Source of the DNA: Eubacterium sp. CAG:180
GTDB lineage: Bacteria; Bacillota; Clostridia; Oscillospirales; Acutalibacteraceae
Direction: 5' to 3'
Length of the DNA stretch: 33,703 nucleotides
Assembly: GCA_000432435.1 (NCBI GenBank)
Contig: HF993114.1
Span: 1 to 33,703, forward strand
The position numbers and the translations under genes are program-made. This document shows, piece after piece, positions 15,669-24,348 of the stretch. The notes under the pieces were generated by a model. That model saw nothing but the letters and a program-made list of their open reading frames with translations, did no database searches and had not been told where the DNA came from. Each line of letters begins with the position of its first letter. The first letter of the stretch is position 1.

Positions 15669-16728
15669 GAGGTTCTCCTTTCAAATAGGCGTTTATTTCG
15701 CTTGCCACAGCGTCGTTTTCATAATTTCTGCCTGCGGTGATACGCAGTCTGTCGCTGCTCATTTTACGGATAATTATACCCGCTTCTTTAAGATAAGTAA
15801 ATATCTTTTCGGCTTCGGGAGTTTCAACATATATAAAGTTTGTTTCGCTCGGAATTATTTTAAATCTGTCGGGGTAATCCCTGCAAATGGGCGTGAGCCG
15901 CTCCGTGAGATCGTCGCGCGCCTCGATAAGACGTTTTACGGACGAATCTATATACTCGGGGTGACTGAAAACAACTTCGCCGATAGCCTGTGTTACGCTG
16001 TTTACATTGTACGGGGATTTAACCGCCTTCATCGCCTTTGTGAGCACGGAATTCGCAACCGCAAAGCCGAGACGGACAGCCGCCATACCGATAGCCTTTG
16101 AACACGTTTTTAAAATAATCAGGTTGTCGTATCGGTTAAACTCGGAGAGTAAGCTCTGATTTGAAAAATCCATATAGGCTTCGTCAAGAACCACGAGCGA
16201 GTCAACGGACGAAACGAGCTTTTCGACGTCGGAGCGACCGATAACGCGCGATGTGGGGTTGCAAGGGTTGGAGAAAATTATTATACGCGCGTTCTCCTTT
16301 TTTGCAGTCGCTATCACATCGTCCATATCTACGGAATAATCGTCGTTTTTGGTGTACGGTACGTGCCTGCACTCCACGACGGACGTATAAAACGAATACA
16401 TCGAAAAATCCTTTTCAAGGGTCATTACGGTGTCGCCCTTTTGCAGAAAAGCATTCATTATTATCGAAATAAGCTCGTCAGAGCCGTCGCCCGCAGTCAC
16501 ATTTTCAGCCGGCACGCCGTAGTATTTGGCAAAAAGAGCGCAAACATTTGAGGCATACGGGTCGGGATAACGGTTAAAATGTATGTCCTTTACCGTTTGT
16601 GCTATCTCCTCTTTGATTTCGAGCGGAAGAGTTATATATGATTCATTTGCGTCAAGCCTTATGCGGTATGTACCCTCAATCGGGTCATACGGCACAAGGT
16701 CCTTTACCTTGCGGTTGAGTGAGAACAT
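15649..16728 (-). CDS. hisC: Histidinol-phosphate aminotransferase
   Basis: PLP-dependent transaminase of fold type I that converts imidazole acetol phosphate to histidinol phosphate with glutamate. The 359 residues contain RLDANESY at the N-terminus, GDGSDELI, SNPCNPTSRVI, VVLDEAYMDF (Asp that holds the pyridine nitrogen), LKTCSKAIGMAAVRLGFAV with the PLP Lys in SKA, and a C-terminal arginine in RITAGR. AAGG stands 9 bases before the start and hisD ends 36 bases upstream, the widest gap inside the operon. A promoter was not seen in that gap. Confidence 0.94.
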   Translation of the reverse strand: MFSLNRKVKDLVPYDPIEGTYRIRLDANESYITLPLEIKEEIAQTVKDIHFNRYPDPYASNVCALFAKYYGVPAENVTAGDGSDELISIIMNAFLQKGDTVMTLEKDFSMYSFYTSVVECRHVPYTKNDDYSVDMDDVIATAKKENARIIIFSNPCNPTSRVIGRSDVEKLVSSVDSLVVLDEAYMDFSNQSLLSEFNRYDNLIILKTCSKAIGMAAVRLGFAVANSVLTKAMKAVKSPYNVNSVTQAIGEVVFSHPEYIDSSVKRLIEARDDLTERLTPICRDYPDRFKIIPSETNFIYVETPEAEKIFTYLKEAGIIIRKMSSDRLRITAGRNYENDAVASEINAYLKGEPHENVVY

Positions 16729-16764
16729 TTAAAATACCTTCTTTACAAAACAAAATGCTCCGAT

Positions 16765-18048
16765 TTAAAATCTGACTTTGATTGAATTTGCGTGAGCGGT
16801 AAGCCCCTCGGTTTCGGCAAGCTTTATAATGTCATCCTTCGCCTCTGAAAGAGCCGGTTCGGTATAATAGATAAAGCTTGATTTTTTTATGAAGCTGTCA
16901 ACCGACAGCGGAGAAAAGAACCTCGCGGTGCCGCTTGTAGGCAAAACATGGTTGGGACCGGCAAAATAATCGCCGAGCGGCTCGGGAGAATAATGACCGA
17001 GAAAAACGCTGCCTGCGTTATCCACTCTGCCGATATACTCCATCGGATTTTCGACTGCAAGCTCTAAGTGCTCCGGAGCCAGTTCGTTAGCAAAATCAAC
17101 AGCTTCCGATATATCCTTGCACACTATTATTGCGCCGAAATCATTGAGAGACTGCTCTATTATGTCTCTGCGCTCAAGAGTTTGCATTTGACGCGAGAGC
17201 TCCTTTGCCGTTTCGTTTGCCGTCTCTTCGCTTGTGGTTAAAAGTATGGCACTTGCCATTTTATCGTGCTCCGCCTGACTCATAAGGTCGGCGGCGAGGA
17301 ATTTGGGATTTGCGCTTTTGTCGGCAACTATGAGAATTTCGCTCGGCCCTGCAATCATATCAATATCCACGGTGCCGTAGAGAAGCTTTTTGGCGGTAGC
17401 CACGAAAATATTGCCGGGGCCGACTATTTTATCGACCTTAGGAACCGACTGCGTACCGTAGGCAAGAGCCGCAACAGCCTGAGCGCCGCCCATTAAGAAT
17501 ACTCTGTCAACACCGGCTATCTTTGCGGCGGCGAGTATATCGGGGTTTGCCGTACCGTCCTTTTGAGGCGGTGTTACCATTACAATTTCCTTAACGCCGG
17601 CTATTTTTGCCGGAATGACATTCATCAGCACGCTTGACGGATACGCCGCCGTGCCACCCGGAACATATACGCCGACTCTTTTAAGCCCTCTTATGCGCTG
17701 ACCCAAAATTACGCCGTTTTGCTTCGGCTCAAGCCAGCTCTGCTGTTTCTGACGGGCATGGAAATCACGTATATTGTCTGCCGCTTTGTAAAGAGCAAGT
17801 ATAAAATCGCGGTCGCATTTATCGGGGGACGAGTCTATTTCCTCACGGCTTATCTCAAATTTCGACGGCATATGCCCGTCAAATTTAAGCGTGTATTCGC
17901 GCACGGCGTCATCGCCGTTTTGCTTTACGTTATTTAAAATGTCGGTTACCGCAGAGGTTACCTTGCGGTCAATTTCACCCGAACGGGCTTTAAGCTGATT
18001 TATGAGTTCGCGTTCCGAAACGCCGTCTGCCTTTGCTATGCGTATCAT
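16765..18048 (-). CDS. hisD: Histidinol dehydrogenase
   Basis: Last two steps: NAD-dependent, zinc-dependent oxidation of histidinol to histidine. The 427 residues, a standard length, contain YVPGGTAAYPSSVLMNVIPA, VGPGNIFVATAKK, IAGPSEILIVAD and DLMSQAEHDKMASAILLT with the Zn2+ ligands Gln and His, then NELAPEHLELA with the catalytic Glu-His. The ATG overlaps the hisG stop as ATGA. The order hisG-hisD at the promoter end is the common one for Firmicutes. Confidence 0.97.
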   Translation of the reverse strand: MIRIAKADGVSERELINQLKARSGEIDRKVTSAVTDILNNVKQNGDDAVREYTLKFDGHMPSKFEISREEIDSSPDKCDRDFILALYKAADNIRDFHARQKQQSWLEPKQNGVILGQRIRGLKRVGVYVPGGTAAYPSSVLMNVIPAKIAGVKEIVMVTPPQKDGTANPDILAAAKIAGVDRVFLMGGAQAVAALAYGTQSVPKVDKIVGPGNIFVATAKKLLYGTVDIDMIAGPSEILIVADKSANPKFLAADLMSQAEHDKMASAILLTTSEETANETAKELSRQMQTLERRDIIEQSLNDFGAIIVCKDISEAVDFANELAPEHLELAVENPMEYIGRVDNAGSVFLGHYSPEPLGDYFAGPNHVLPTSGTARFFSPLSVDSFIKKSSFIYYTEPALSEAKDDIIKLAETEGLTAHANSIKVRF

Positions 18049-18677
18049 TTTACCGTCTCCTTCGCCTTTTCTATTTCGGTTATAAAGCCGTCTATCTCAT
18101 CACGCCGAAGCTTCATACTCGCGGTGTTTACTATAACTCTTGCCGAGATGGGCATTATTTTTTCTATAACCTCAAGTCCGTTTTCTTTAAGCGTGGTTCC
18201 CGTTTCAACTATATCGACTATTGCGTCGGAAAGGTCCAAAAGCGGTGCAAGCTCAACGGAGCCTTCAATCTTTATGATTTTGACGTCCATATTTTTGCTT
18301 TCAAAATACTGCTTTGTGACGTTGGGGTATTTTGTCGCAATTCTCTTTATATTGTATCCGCCGAAAAAGTCCGTTCCCTTTTTGCCGGCGAGCGCAAAAT
18401 CGCATTTACCTATGCCGAGGTCGCAAAGCTCATAAAAGCTTTTGCCGTTTTCTACTATTGTGTCTTTTCCCACAATTCCTATATCGCATACGCCTTGCTC
18501 AACATACGTGATAACGTCCGCGGCCTTGGCCAAAACCGCCTCGTAGTCTCCCACGGGCAATATGAGCCGCCTCCCCTTATTTATAAGCTCGGTGCAATCA
18601 AGCCCCATTTTTTCAAAAAGCTCTACGGATTTTTTTTCAAGCCTGCCCTTTGTAAGAGCGATACGAAGTTTTCTCAT
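18045..18677 (-). CDS. hisG: ATP phosphoribosyltransferase, short form
   Basis: First, committed step: joins ATP and PRPP. At 210 residues it is the short HisG-S type without the C-terminal regulatory domain, so it depends on HisZ for activity and histidine feedback; hisZ is indeed the gene just upstream. LRIALTKGRL at the N-terminus, DIGIVGKDTI, and DLSDAIVDIVETGTTLKENG (PRPP loop) identify the family. A strong GGAGG precedes the ATG, which overlaps the hisZ stop by 4 bases (ATGA). Confidence 0.97.
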   Translation of the reverse strand: MRKLRIALTKGRLEKKSVELFEKMGLDCTELINKGRRLILPVGDYEAVLAKAADVITYVEQGVCDIGIVGKDTIVENGKSFYELCDLGIGKCDFALAGKKGTDFFGGYNIKRIATKYPNVTKQYFESKNMDVKIIKIEGSVELAPLLDLSDAIVDIVETGTTLKENGLEVIEKIMPISARVIVNTASMKLRRDEIDGFITEIEKAKETVK

Positions 18678-19873
18678 AATTCTTCCTCCGATACGCCGTC
18701 GCGTGAAATTACAAAAAGCTTTTTAATGCCGCGCTCTTTGGCGTATTTCAAAGCCTCGTCACGGCTTTCGCAAAGGCTGTTTTCGCTTTTAATGCCCTTT
18801 TGTGACAGCTCCCTCACAAGGTTTACCGCCGCAAGCTCATAGCCGTCCTCGCCGAAAACGAGCACCTCCGACGCCTTTTGGGGTTCTATTTCGCCGCGCA
18901 TAAGTGCCGCTCTCGCGAGGTCGTCGGTCTGAACGCCGAAGCCGATAGCCGGCAAATCCTCGCCGAATTCCTTGATAAGGCCGTCATACCTGCCGCCCTG
19001 AAGAACGGTGGCTCCGCTGCCCTCGGTGTATCCGCGGAAAACTATGCCCGTGTAATAATTGCTTCGGTGCACAAGGCTTAAATCTATTATCAGATTATCT
19101 CCGCCGCTTGCGCCGCCGAGCTTTTTATACAGCTTATCGAGGTAATTCAGAGAGCTTTGAGCCTTATCGCTCTTGCAGAGCGTCATGGCTTTTTCTATAA
19201 CCTCGCTTCCGCCGAACATTCGCGGAAGATTGCGGATAGTCTCGGCAACCCTGTCGCCGCCGAGCGTATCAAGCACTGAATTGAGCGCGACGAAGTTTTT
19301 TTGCTCCATATACTCGTTAATGTCGTTTTTTACCTCCTGCGGAGCCGAAAGCTCATCGCAAAGAGCCTTAAAAAAGCCGGCGTGACCTATTTCTATTTTA
19401 TAATCCGGTGCGCCGCAGACCTTGAGAGCCTCGATTGCGGTTTCGATAACCTCTATATCGGCTCTTATGCCGTTAACCCCGATAAGCTCTATGCCGCTCT
19501 GTGAGGTTTCGTCATTTCTGCCGGTCAGCTTTTTGCGGCGTGAAAACACATTTTGATTGTAGTAAAGCCTTATGGGAAGCTCGGCACCCTTGAGCCTTGT
19601 TGCAGCTATACGCGCTATCGGAAGCGTGGAATCGGGTCTTAAAACAAGAAGTCTGCCGTACGCGTCGGTCATACTGTACAGATTTTCCGGCAGCGTTCCT
19701 GCGCTCTCGCGGTTAAATACGTCAAAAAATTCGACGGTGGGAGTTATGACCTTTTTGTATCCTTTTTCTTTAAACAGCTCGGAAAGGCCGCGTTCAATAC
19801 GCCTTAGTGCGTCGCTCTCTTCAAAGAGAAAATCCCTTGTTCCCTCCGGAGTCAGTTTTTCATAGCTTTTCAT
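18674..19873 (-). CDS. hisZ: ATP phosphoribosyltransferase regulatory subunit
   Basis: A 399-residue paralogue of histidyl-tRNA synthetase that forms a complex with short HisG. The class II core is recognisable: TPEGTRDFLFEESDALRRIE, PTVEFFDVF, DAYGRLLVLRPDSTLPIARI and a degenerate motif 3 near QTDDLARAAL. The HisRS signatures for histidine and tRNA use are not intact, and it lies directly before hisG, so it is HisZ rather than hisS. A C-terminal domain of about 75 residues (from about 325) resembles the anticodon-binding fold, which is often missing from HisZ; it could be a relic. AAAGGCGG precedes the start. First gene of the his operon. Confidence 0.93.
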   Translation of the reverse strand: MKSYEKLTPEGTRDFLFEESDALRRIERGLSELFKEKGYKKVITPTVEFFDVFNRESAGTLPENLYSMTDAYGRLLVLRPDSTLPIARIAATRLKGAELPIRLYYNQNVFSRRKKLTGRNDETSQSGIELIGVNGIRADIEVIETAIEALKVCGAPDYKIEIGHAGFFKALCDELSAPQEVKNDINEYMEQKNFVALNSVLDTLGGDRVAETIRNLPRMFGGSEVIEKAMTLCKSDKAQSSLNYLDKLYKKLGGASGGDNLIIDLSLVHRSNYYTGIVFRGYTEGSGATVLQGGRYDGLIKEFGEDLPAIGFGVQTDDLARAALMRGEIEPQKASEVLVFGEDGYELAAVNLVRELSQKGIKSENSLCESRDEALKYAKERGIKKLFVISRDGVSEEEL

Positions 19874-19907
19874 AATCCGCCGCCTTTCTGCTTTTTATGC
19901 GCAATCG

Positions 19908-19939
19908 CTTTAGCGTGCTAATATACTACCACGCTAAAG
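19908..19939. promoter_or_regulatory. Operator-like inverted repeat over the his promoter
   Basis: Arms CTTTAGCGTG (19908-19917) and CACGCTAAAG (19930-19939) are perfectly complementary, 22 bases apart centre to centre, or two helical turns. The repeat is centred on the -10 hexamer (19923-19928). One arm also contains a smaller palindrome, TTAGC-GT-GCTAA. This is an ideal place for a repressor to block RNA polymerase. A TrpR-family HisR/YerC repressor has been proposed for his genes in Gram-positive bacteria; whether it fits this site was not checked. Confidence 0.7.
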
Positions 19940-19951
19940 TGCAGCTGTCAA
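19923..19951 (-). promoter_or_regulatory. Promoter of the histidine operon
   Basis: On the minus strand a perfect -35 TTGACA (19946-19951), exactly 17 bases, and -10 TAGTAT (19923-19928). Transcription would start near 19916, giving a leader of only about 43 bases before hisZ, too short for a T-box. Confidence 0.8.
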
Positions 19952-19967
19952 GGAGAAATAATCTCCC

Positions 19968-19999
19968 GTAAAAATTTAAAATTCGGACATATTGCCGAA
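19968..19999 (-). terminator. Weak candidate terminator after relA
   Basis: On the minus strand a 5-bp stem TTCGG/CCGAA with an 8-base loop is followed by TTTTAAATTTTT, 29 bases after the relA stop. The stem is short. It would separate relA from the his promoter, but read-through is possible. Confidence 0.3.
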
Positions 20000-20027
20000 G
20001 TCGCCCATAATATAAGTTCGACTGCGG

Positions 20028-22313
20028 TTATCTTTCAACCGAAAGTACGCCGTCTACCTTTTTAAGACGCGCTATTACGTTTTTCAGGTGATCGACATTG
20101 CTTACGGTTATGGTCATACTTATCTGGCTTCTGCCGTCTTTTGTCTCGCGAGACGATATCTCGTTGATATTGACCTTCATTGCGGCAAGCTGCACCGAAA
20201 CATCAGCCATAAGACCTATTCTCGAAAGGCAGGTTATTATGAGCGAAGCCTTGAACTCGGTCTTGACGTCGGTATTCCAAGCGGCGGCGACCCATCTTTG
20301 CGGCTCGTCGCATTTTGAAAAGTCGGACGGGACGTTCGGGCAGTCACGCTTATGAATCGAAACGCCGTGGCCGCGCGTTATAAAGCCTATTATATTGTCA
20401 CCGGGAAGCGGGTTACAGCAGCGTGAAAATTTGATAAGGCAGTTGTCTATTCCGCTTACCGTAACGCCGTCGGAACCGCCCTTGCGTCGGCTTGTCTTTA
20501 TCTTATCGTCCTCGGGGAGCACCACGGTCTCCTGAGAACGGTAATTTTTGTTGTACTCCTCTTTTATATACGGCATAAGCCTTATAACGGATATTCCGCC
20601 GTAGCCTATCGCCGCGTAGAAGTCGTCAACATTTCTCAAATGCTGCCGCTCCGCAAGATTCGCAACAAATTTTTCATAGTTTTCGTCACTGAGCCTTATG
20701 AAGTTGCGCTTAAATTCGCGATCGACCTCTGCCTTGCCCTCGGCGATATTTTCGTCGCGTCGCTCATTTTTAAACCATGAGCGTATCTTGTTTCGCGCCT
20801 GACTCGTCTTGGCTATACTCAGCCAGTCACGCGACGGGCCCTTACCCGTTTGAGAGGACGTGAGCACCTCGACTATTTCGCCGGTTTTGACTACGTAATC
20901 GAGCGGAACTATTCTGCCGTCCACCTTGGCACCGACCATCTTATTACCGACCGCTGTATGAATAGCGTATGCGAAGTCAATAACGGTAGCACCGGCAGGG
21001 AGGCTTATAACGTCGCCGCGCGGAGTGAAAACAAACGTATCTTCGGGGACAAGGTCGCTTTTTATGGCCTGAACTATCTCGCGTACATCGCCTGTCTCCT
21101 GCTGGTCCTCAAGCATCTGTCTTATCCACGCAAGACGCTTGTCAAGGGTTGATTTTCCGTGAACTCCGAGTTTGTATTTCCAGTGCGCCGCAATACCGAA
21201 TTCGGCCGTGCGGTGCATTTCCCAGGTTCTTATCTGAACCTCAAACGGTATGCCCTCCTTGCCTATGACCGTTGTATGAAGCGACTGATACATATTTGGC
21301 TTCGGAGTCGAGATATAGTCCTTAAATCTGCCCGGCAGGGGTCTGAACATATCGTGAATTACGCCGAGGCAGTTATAGCAATCTATAACGCTGTCAACTA
21401 TTATACGTATGGCGTAGACGTCGTATATTTCCGCAAAATTTTTGTTTTGCATATACATTTTGCGGTAAATGCCGTGTACGCTCTTTATTCTGCCCTCAAT
21501 AGTAGGCTCTTTTACAACGCCCGTGATTCGCTCGCGTATCTTACCTTCCATCGACTCCAAAAAATCAAGACGCGATTTGCTGAGTCTTTTTAAATTTTCC
21601 TCAATTTCCTTGTACGCTATCGGGTCAAGAAAGCGTATCGACAAATCCTCAAGCTCTTCTTTAGCCGGTCTGATACCGAGACGGTGCGCTATCGGCGCGT
21701 AAATCTCAAGTGTTTCAAGCGCTGTGTCGCGTCGCTTCTGCGGAACCCTAAAACTGAGCGTACGCATATTGTGTATTCTGTCCGCAAGCTTGATTATGAT
21801 GACCCTTATGTCGTGGGACATGGCAAGCAGCATTTTTCTGATATTTTCCGCCTGCTGCTCCTCGCGATTTGAAAGCGGCACCTTGCCGAGCTTTGTGACA
21901 CCGTCTACAAGCGCTGCAACATCGTCGCCGAATTCGTGCTTAATATAATCCAAGGTTATATCGGTATCCTCAACCGTATCGTGTAAAAGCGCCGCCTCTA
22001 CCGATTGTGCGTCCATACCGAGGTCAAGAAGTATATTTGACACGGCAATAGGGTGAATAATATACGGCTGACCCGAATATCTCAACTGTACCTTATGAGC
22101 CTCGCGCGCCACGCGGAAGGCCTTGTCGATTTCGGCTGCCTCTTCGGCGGTAAAGGCCTTATCAAGACGAGCCTTTAATTCCGCATACAGCTCGTCGGGG
22201 GTCATTTTTGCTTCTCGCTCCTGCTGCTTTATCAGCTTTTCGGGGCGCATATCCGGCTCTGTATATTCTGTTTTCTCTGCCTCGGTGGCTTTTGTTTTTT
22301 CGATATCAGCCAT
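20028..22313 (-). CDS. relA: Bifunctional (p)ppGpp synthetase/hydrolase
   Basis: Controls the stringent response alarmone. The 761-residue Rel protein has, in order, the HD hydrolase domain (IIHP with H87, then ALLHDTVEDTD with H111-D112), the synthetase domain (GRFKDYISTPKPNMYQSLHT and RTAEFGIAAHWKYK, about residues 310-375), TGS (EDTFVFTPRGDVISLPAGAT, from about 415), a zinc-finger region (IKFSRCCNPLPGD and RDCP) and a C-terminal ACT domain. Both catalytic halves look intact, so it should make and degrade the alarmone. The ATG follows GGGGGAAAACC and the recJ end overlaps it by 8 bases. Firmicutes often have apt between recJ and relA; it is missing here. Confidence 0.97.
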   Translation of the reverse strand: MADIEKTKATEAEKTEYTEPDMRPEKLIKQQEREAKMTPDELYAELKARLDKAFTAEEAAEIDKAFRVAREAHKVQLRYSGQPYIIHPIAVSNILLDLGMDAQSVEAALLHDTVEDTDITLDYIKHEFGDDVAALVDGVTKLGKVPLSNREEQQAENIRKMLLAMSHDIRVIIIKLADRIHNMRTLSFRVPQKRRDTALETLEIYAPIAHRLGIRPAKEELEDLSIRFLDPIAYKEIEENLKRLSKSRLDFLESMEGKIRERITGVVKEPTIEGRIKSVHGIYRKMYMQNKNFAEIYDVYAIRIIVDSVIDCYNCLGVIHDMFRPLPGRFKDYISTPKPNMYQSLHTTVIGKEGIPFEVQIRTWEMHRTAEFGIAAHWKYKLGVHGKSTLDKRLAWIRQMLEDQQETGDVREIVQAIKSDLVPEDTFVFTPRGDVISLPAGATVIDFAYAIHTAVGNKMVGAKVDGRIVPLDYVVKTGEIVEVLTSSQTGKGPSRDWLSIAKTSQARNKIRSWFKNERRDENIAEGKAEVDREFKRNFIRLSDENYEKFVANLAERQHLRNVDDFYAAIGYGGISVIRLMPYIKEEYNKNYRSQETVVLPEDDKIKTSRRKGGSDGVTVSGIDNCLIKFSRCCNPLPGDNIIGFITRGHGVSIHKRDCPNVPSDFSKCDEPQRWVAAAWNTDVKTEFKASLIITCLSRIGLMADVSVQLAAMKVNINEISSRETKDGRSQISMTITVSNVDHLKNVIARLKKVDGVLSVER

Positions 22314-24348
22314 GGTTTTCCCCCATTTCTGCCTTTAGGCCTGCTAAAATTTTTGAGCTGTCAAGGTCTTTCTTTTCACTTGTCTCGCACAACGAAAAAA
22401 CTCCGTTCTCCGTTTTTTCCATAAGCTTCAGCTCACACAACACGTCCTCGGAAACGAGCAGCGTAGCCGCCGAAGCCTCGGGACAATTTGCCCTTATAAG
22501 AAGGCTGTGAAGGTCAAAATGCCAGCCTCCGCTCTTTTTAAAAAATTTATATGCCGACGCGAGAAAATCTCTGTTCGGTGTAATAAACCTAAGTTCCTTT
22601 TCATTCAGCTTTTCGTGCCGTCTGTATTTTTCGTACAGTCTTACGGATTTCAAATAGTTTACGTCGTTACTGCCCGAAAAGCGCATATCGCATATGCGAA
22701 CACTGGGCTTTACCTCGCCGCGAAATTCGTTTTTTGTTATTTTAACCGCCGCGTCAACCGTATCGCCGAGTCTGAAGGGAAATTCCTCCGCCCGCACGGA
22801 AAACAGCAAAGCCGTAATCTCCGTATTGCCCTTTTTCAGCGCAAGCCTCAAGTGCTTGCCGTCGCCAATCGGGGTTATTCTGGATATCTTCATATTAAAC
22901 AGCCCGAAGCACGGCTCTTCGTTACCTGCGCCGAACGGTTCAAGCAATTCAAGGCTGTTTATCAAATCCATATTTATGTATGCAGGATTTAATTTGCAAT
23001 CGAGCCTGAGCTCCGGAAACGGCATTTCGACAGTTTTTGCATACTCGTTTATCGCCGTGCGAAATTCGTCTATCCTGCTTTTTTCGACACCGAGACCTGC
23101 GGCGAGAGTATGACCGCCGAAGTGGGTCAATGTGTCGGAAACGGCGGAGAGTGCATCATATATCGAAAAGCCCTCTATACTGCGGCACGAGCCCTTGCCC
23201 TTCTCACCGTCCACGGAAATGACAACGGCCGGTTTTCCGTATTTTCCGCAAAGCCTTGCGGCAACTATTCCTATTACGCCCTGGTGCCAATTTTCACCCG
23301 ACACCACTATGACGCTCGCATATTTTTCGTCGGGACGGCTCTCTATTTCCGCTATTGCCTGCTTTGTTATCTCGTTTTCAACGCTGTGACGCTCTTTATT
23401 GTAAGTGTCTATTGTTTTTGCAAGCTCTGCGGCATCATTCTCGTCATCACTCAGCAAAAGGCGAAACGCAGTCATGGCGGAGCCCATTCTGCCTGCGGCG
23501 TTTATGCGCGGCGCCAAGGTAAAGGATATTCCGCCTGCGCCGAGCTTCTTGCCGGAAACGCCTGCCGCATTTTTAAGAGCCTCTATTCCTTGGCGGCTGC
23601 CCGAATTTATACGCTTCAAGCCCTCATACACGAGAGCGCGGTTCTCTTTTTTCAGGGGAACAACGTCGGCAAGGGTTCCTATGGCAACAAGGTCGGAAAA
23701 CTCATCAAGCAGCTCTTCTTCGCCGTCGCCCTCTACGGCGCAAATCGTTTTAAATGCTACGCCCACACCCGCCCAATCGCGAAACGGTATATTGCAGTCC
23801 GTTCTTTGAGGGTCAACCACGGCAACAGCTTCGGGAAGCTCTCCGCTCTGCTTATGGTGGTCTGTTATAACAAGGTCCACCGAAAGCTCCTTTGCGGTCT
23901 TAGCGGCGTCAAAAGCCGAGATGCCGTTATCGACGGTGATTATAAGCGAAACACCGCGTTCCTTTAAGTTTTCGACAGCCTGCGGCGATATGCCGTAGCC
24001 CTCATTTATTCTGTCGGGAATGTGGCAAATAACATCGGCACCGCGACTTTCAAGATAGCTGTACATAACCGCGGCAGAGGTAACACCGTCGGCGTCATAG
24101 TCGCCGAAAACCGCGATTTTTTCAAATGACTCTATCGCTTTTCTTATTCTGTTTGCCGCCTTTTCCATATCGGGAAGCAAAAAAGGGTCTATGTCGCACT
24201 GCGGATACAGAAACTCATCGGCGTTATCCGCCGTTACTCCGCGTGAAACGAGAAGCAGCGCCGCAAACGGGTCAAGCTCATAGCTCTCGGCTAATTCCGC
24301 CGCCATGTCCTTATCATATTGTGATACCGTCCACTTTTTACGACTCAA
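22306..24348 (-). CDS. recJ: Single-stranded-DNA-specific exonuclease RecJ
   Basis: 5'-3' exonuclease of recombination and repair, DHH superfamily. The 680 residues contain GDYDADGVTSAAVM (motif I), VDNGISAF (motif II), VITDHHKQSGELPEAVAVVDPQ (DHH motif III), RINAAGRMG, then GVIGIVAARLCGKYGKPAVV and FGGHTLAAG (DHHA1), and an OB-like C-terminal part with extra residues compared with the 577-residue E. coli protein. The start is a TTG at 24348: GGAG stands 9 bases upstream, whereas the nearby ATG at 24353 runs into a stop after one codon. Cotranscribed with relA. Confidence 0.95.
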   Translation of the reverse strand: MSRKKWTVSQYDKDMAAELAESYELDPFAALLLVSRGVTADNADEFLYPQCDIDPFLLPDMEKAANRIRKAIESFEKIAVFGDYDADGVTSAAVMYSYLESRGADVICHIPDRINEGYGISPQAVENLKERGVSLIITVDNGISAFDAAKTAKELSVDLVITDHHKQSGELPEAVAVVDPQRTDCNIPFRDWAGVGVAFKTICAVEGDGEEELLDEFSDLVAIGTLADVVPLKKENRALVYEGLKRINSGSRQGIEALKNAAGVSGKKLGAGGISFTLAPRINAAGRMGSAMTAFRLLLSDDENDAAELAKTIDTYNKERHSVENEITKQAIAEIESRPDEKYASVIVVSGENWHQGVIGIVAARLCGKYGKPAVVISVDGEKGKGSCRSIEGFSIYDALSAVSDTLTHFGGHTLAAGLGVEKSRIDEFRTAINEYAKTVEMPFPELRLDCKLNPAYINMDLINSLELLEPFGAGNEEPCFGLFNMKISRITPIGDGKHLRLALKKGNTEITALLFSVRAEEFPFRLGDTVDAAVKITKNEFRGEVKPSVRICDMRFSGSNDVNYLKSVRLYEKYRRHEKLNEKELRFITPNRDFLASAYKFFKKSGGWHFDLHSLLIRANCPEASAATLLVSEDVLCELKLMEKTENGVFSLCETSEKKDLDSSKILAGLKAEMGENHG

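Noticed and set aside
18033..18842. Plus-strand open frame (269 codons) over hisG and the end of hisZ
   Set aside because: Antisense to clearly identified genes; composition is Tyr/Phe/Cys-rich noise and no start site is supported.
18674..19873. hisZ as histidyl-tRNA synthetase (hisS)
   Set aside because: Although dtd and hisS are often near relA, this gene is directly coupled to short-form hisG, is shorter, and lacks the intact HisRS histidine-binding signatures.
19908..19939. CIRCE (HrcA) element at the his promoter
   Set aside because: One half resembles TTAGCAC, but CIRCE needs TTAGCACTC-N9-GAGTGCTAA, and here arm sequence and spacing differ; the neighbour genes are not heat shock genes.
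19874..20027. T-box riboswitch before the his operon
   Set aside because: The predicted leader is only about 43 bases, there is no TGGN-type antiterminator bulge or specifier stem, and no terminator lies before hisZ.
23110..23967. Long plus-strand open frame (285 codons) inside recJ
   Set aside because: It lies wholly antisense to recJ, whose frame has intact DHH and DHHA1 motifs. The antisense product shows no family pattern and no ribosome binding site.
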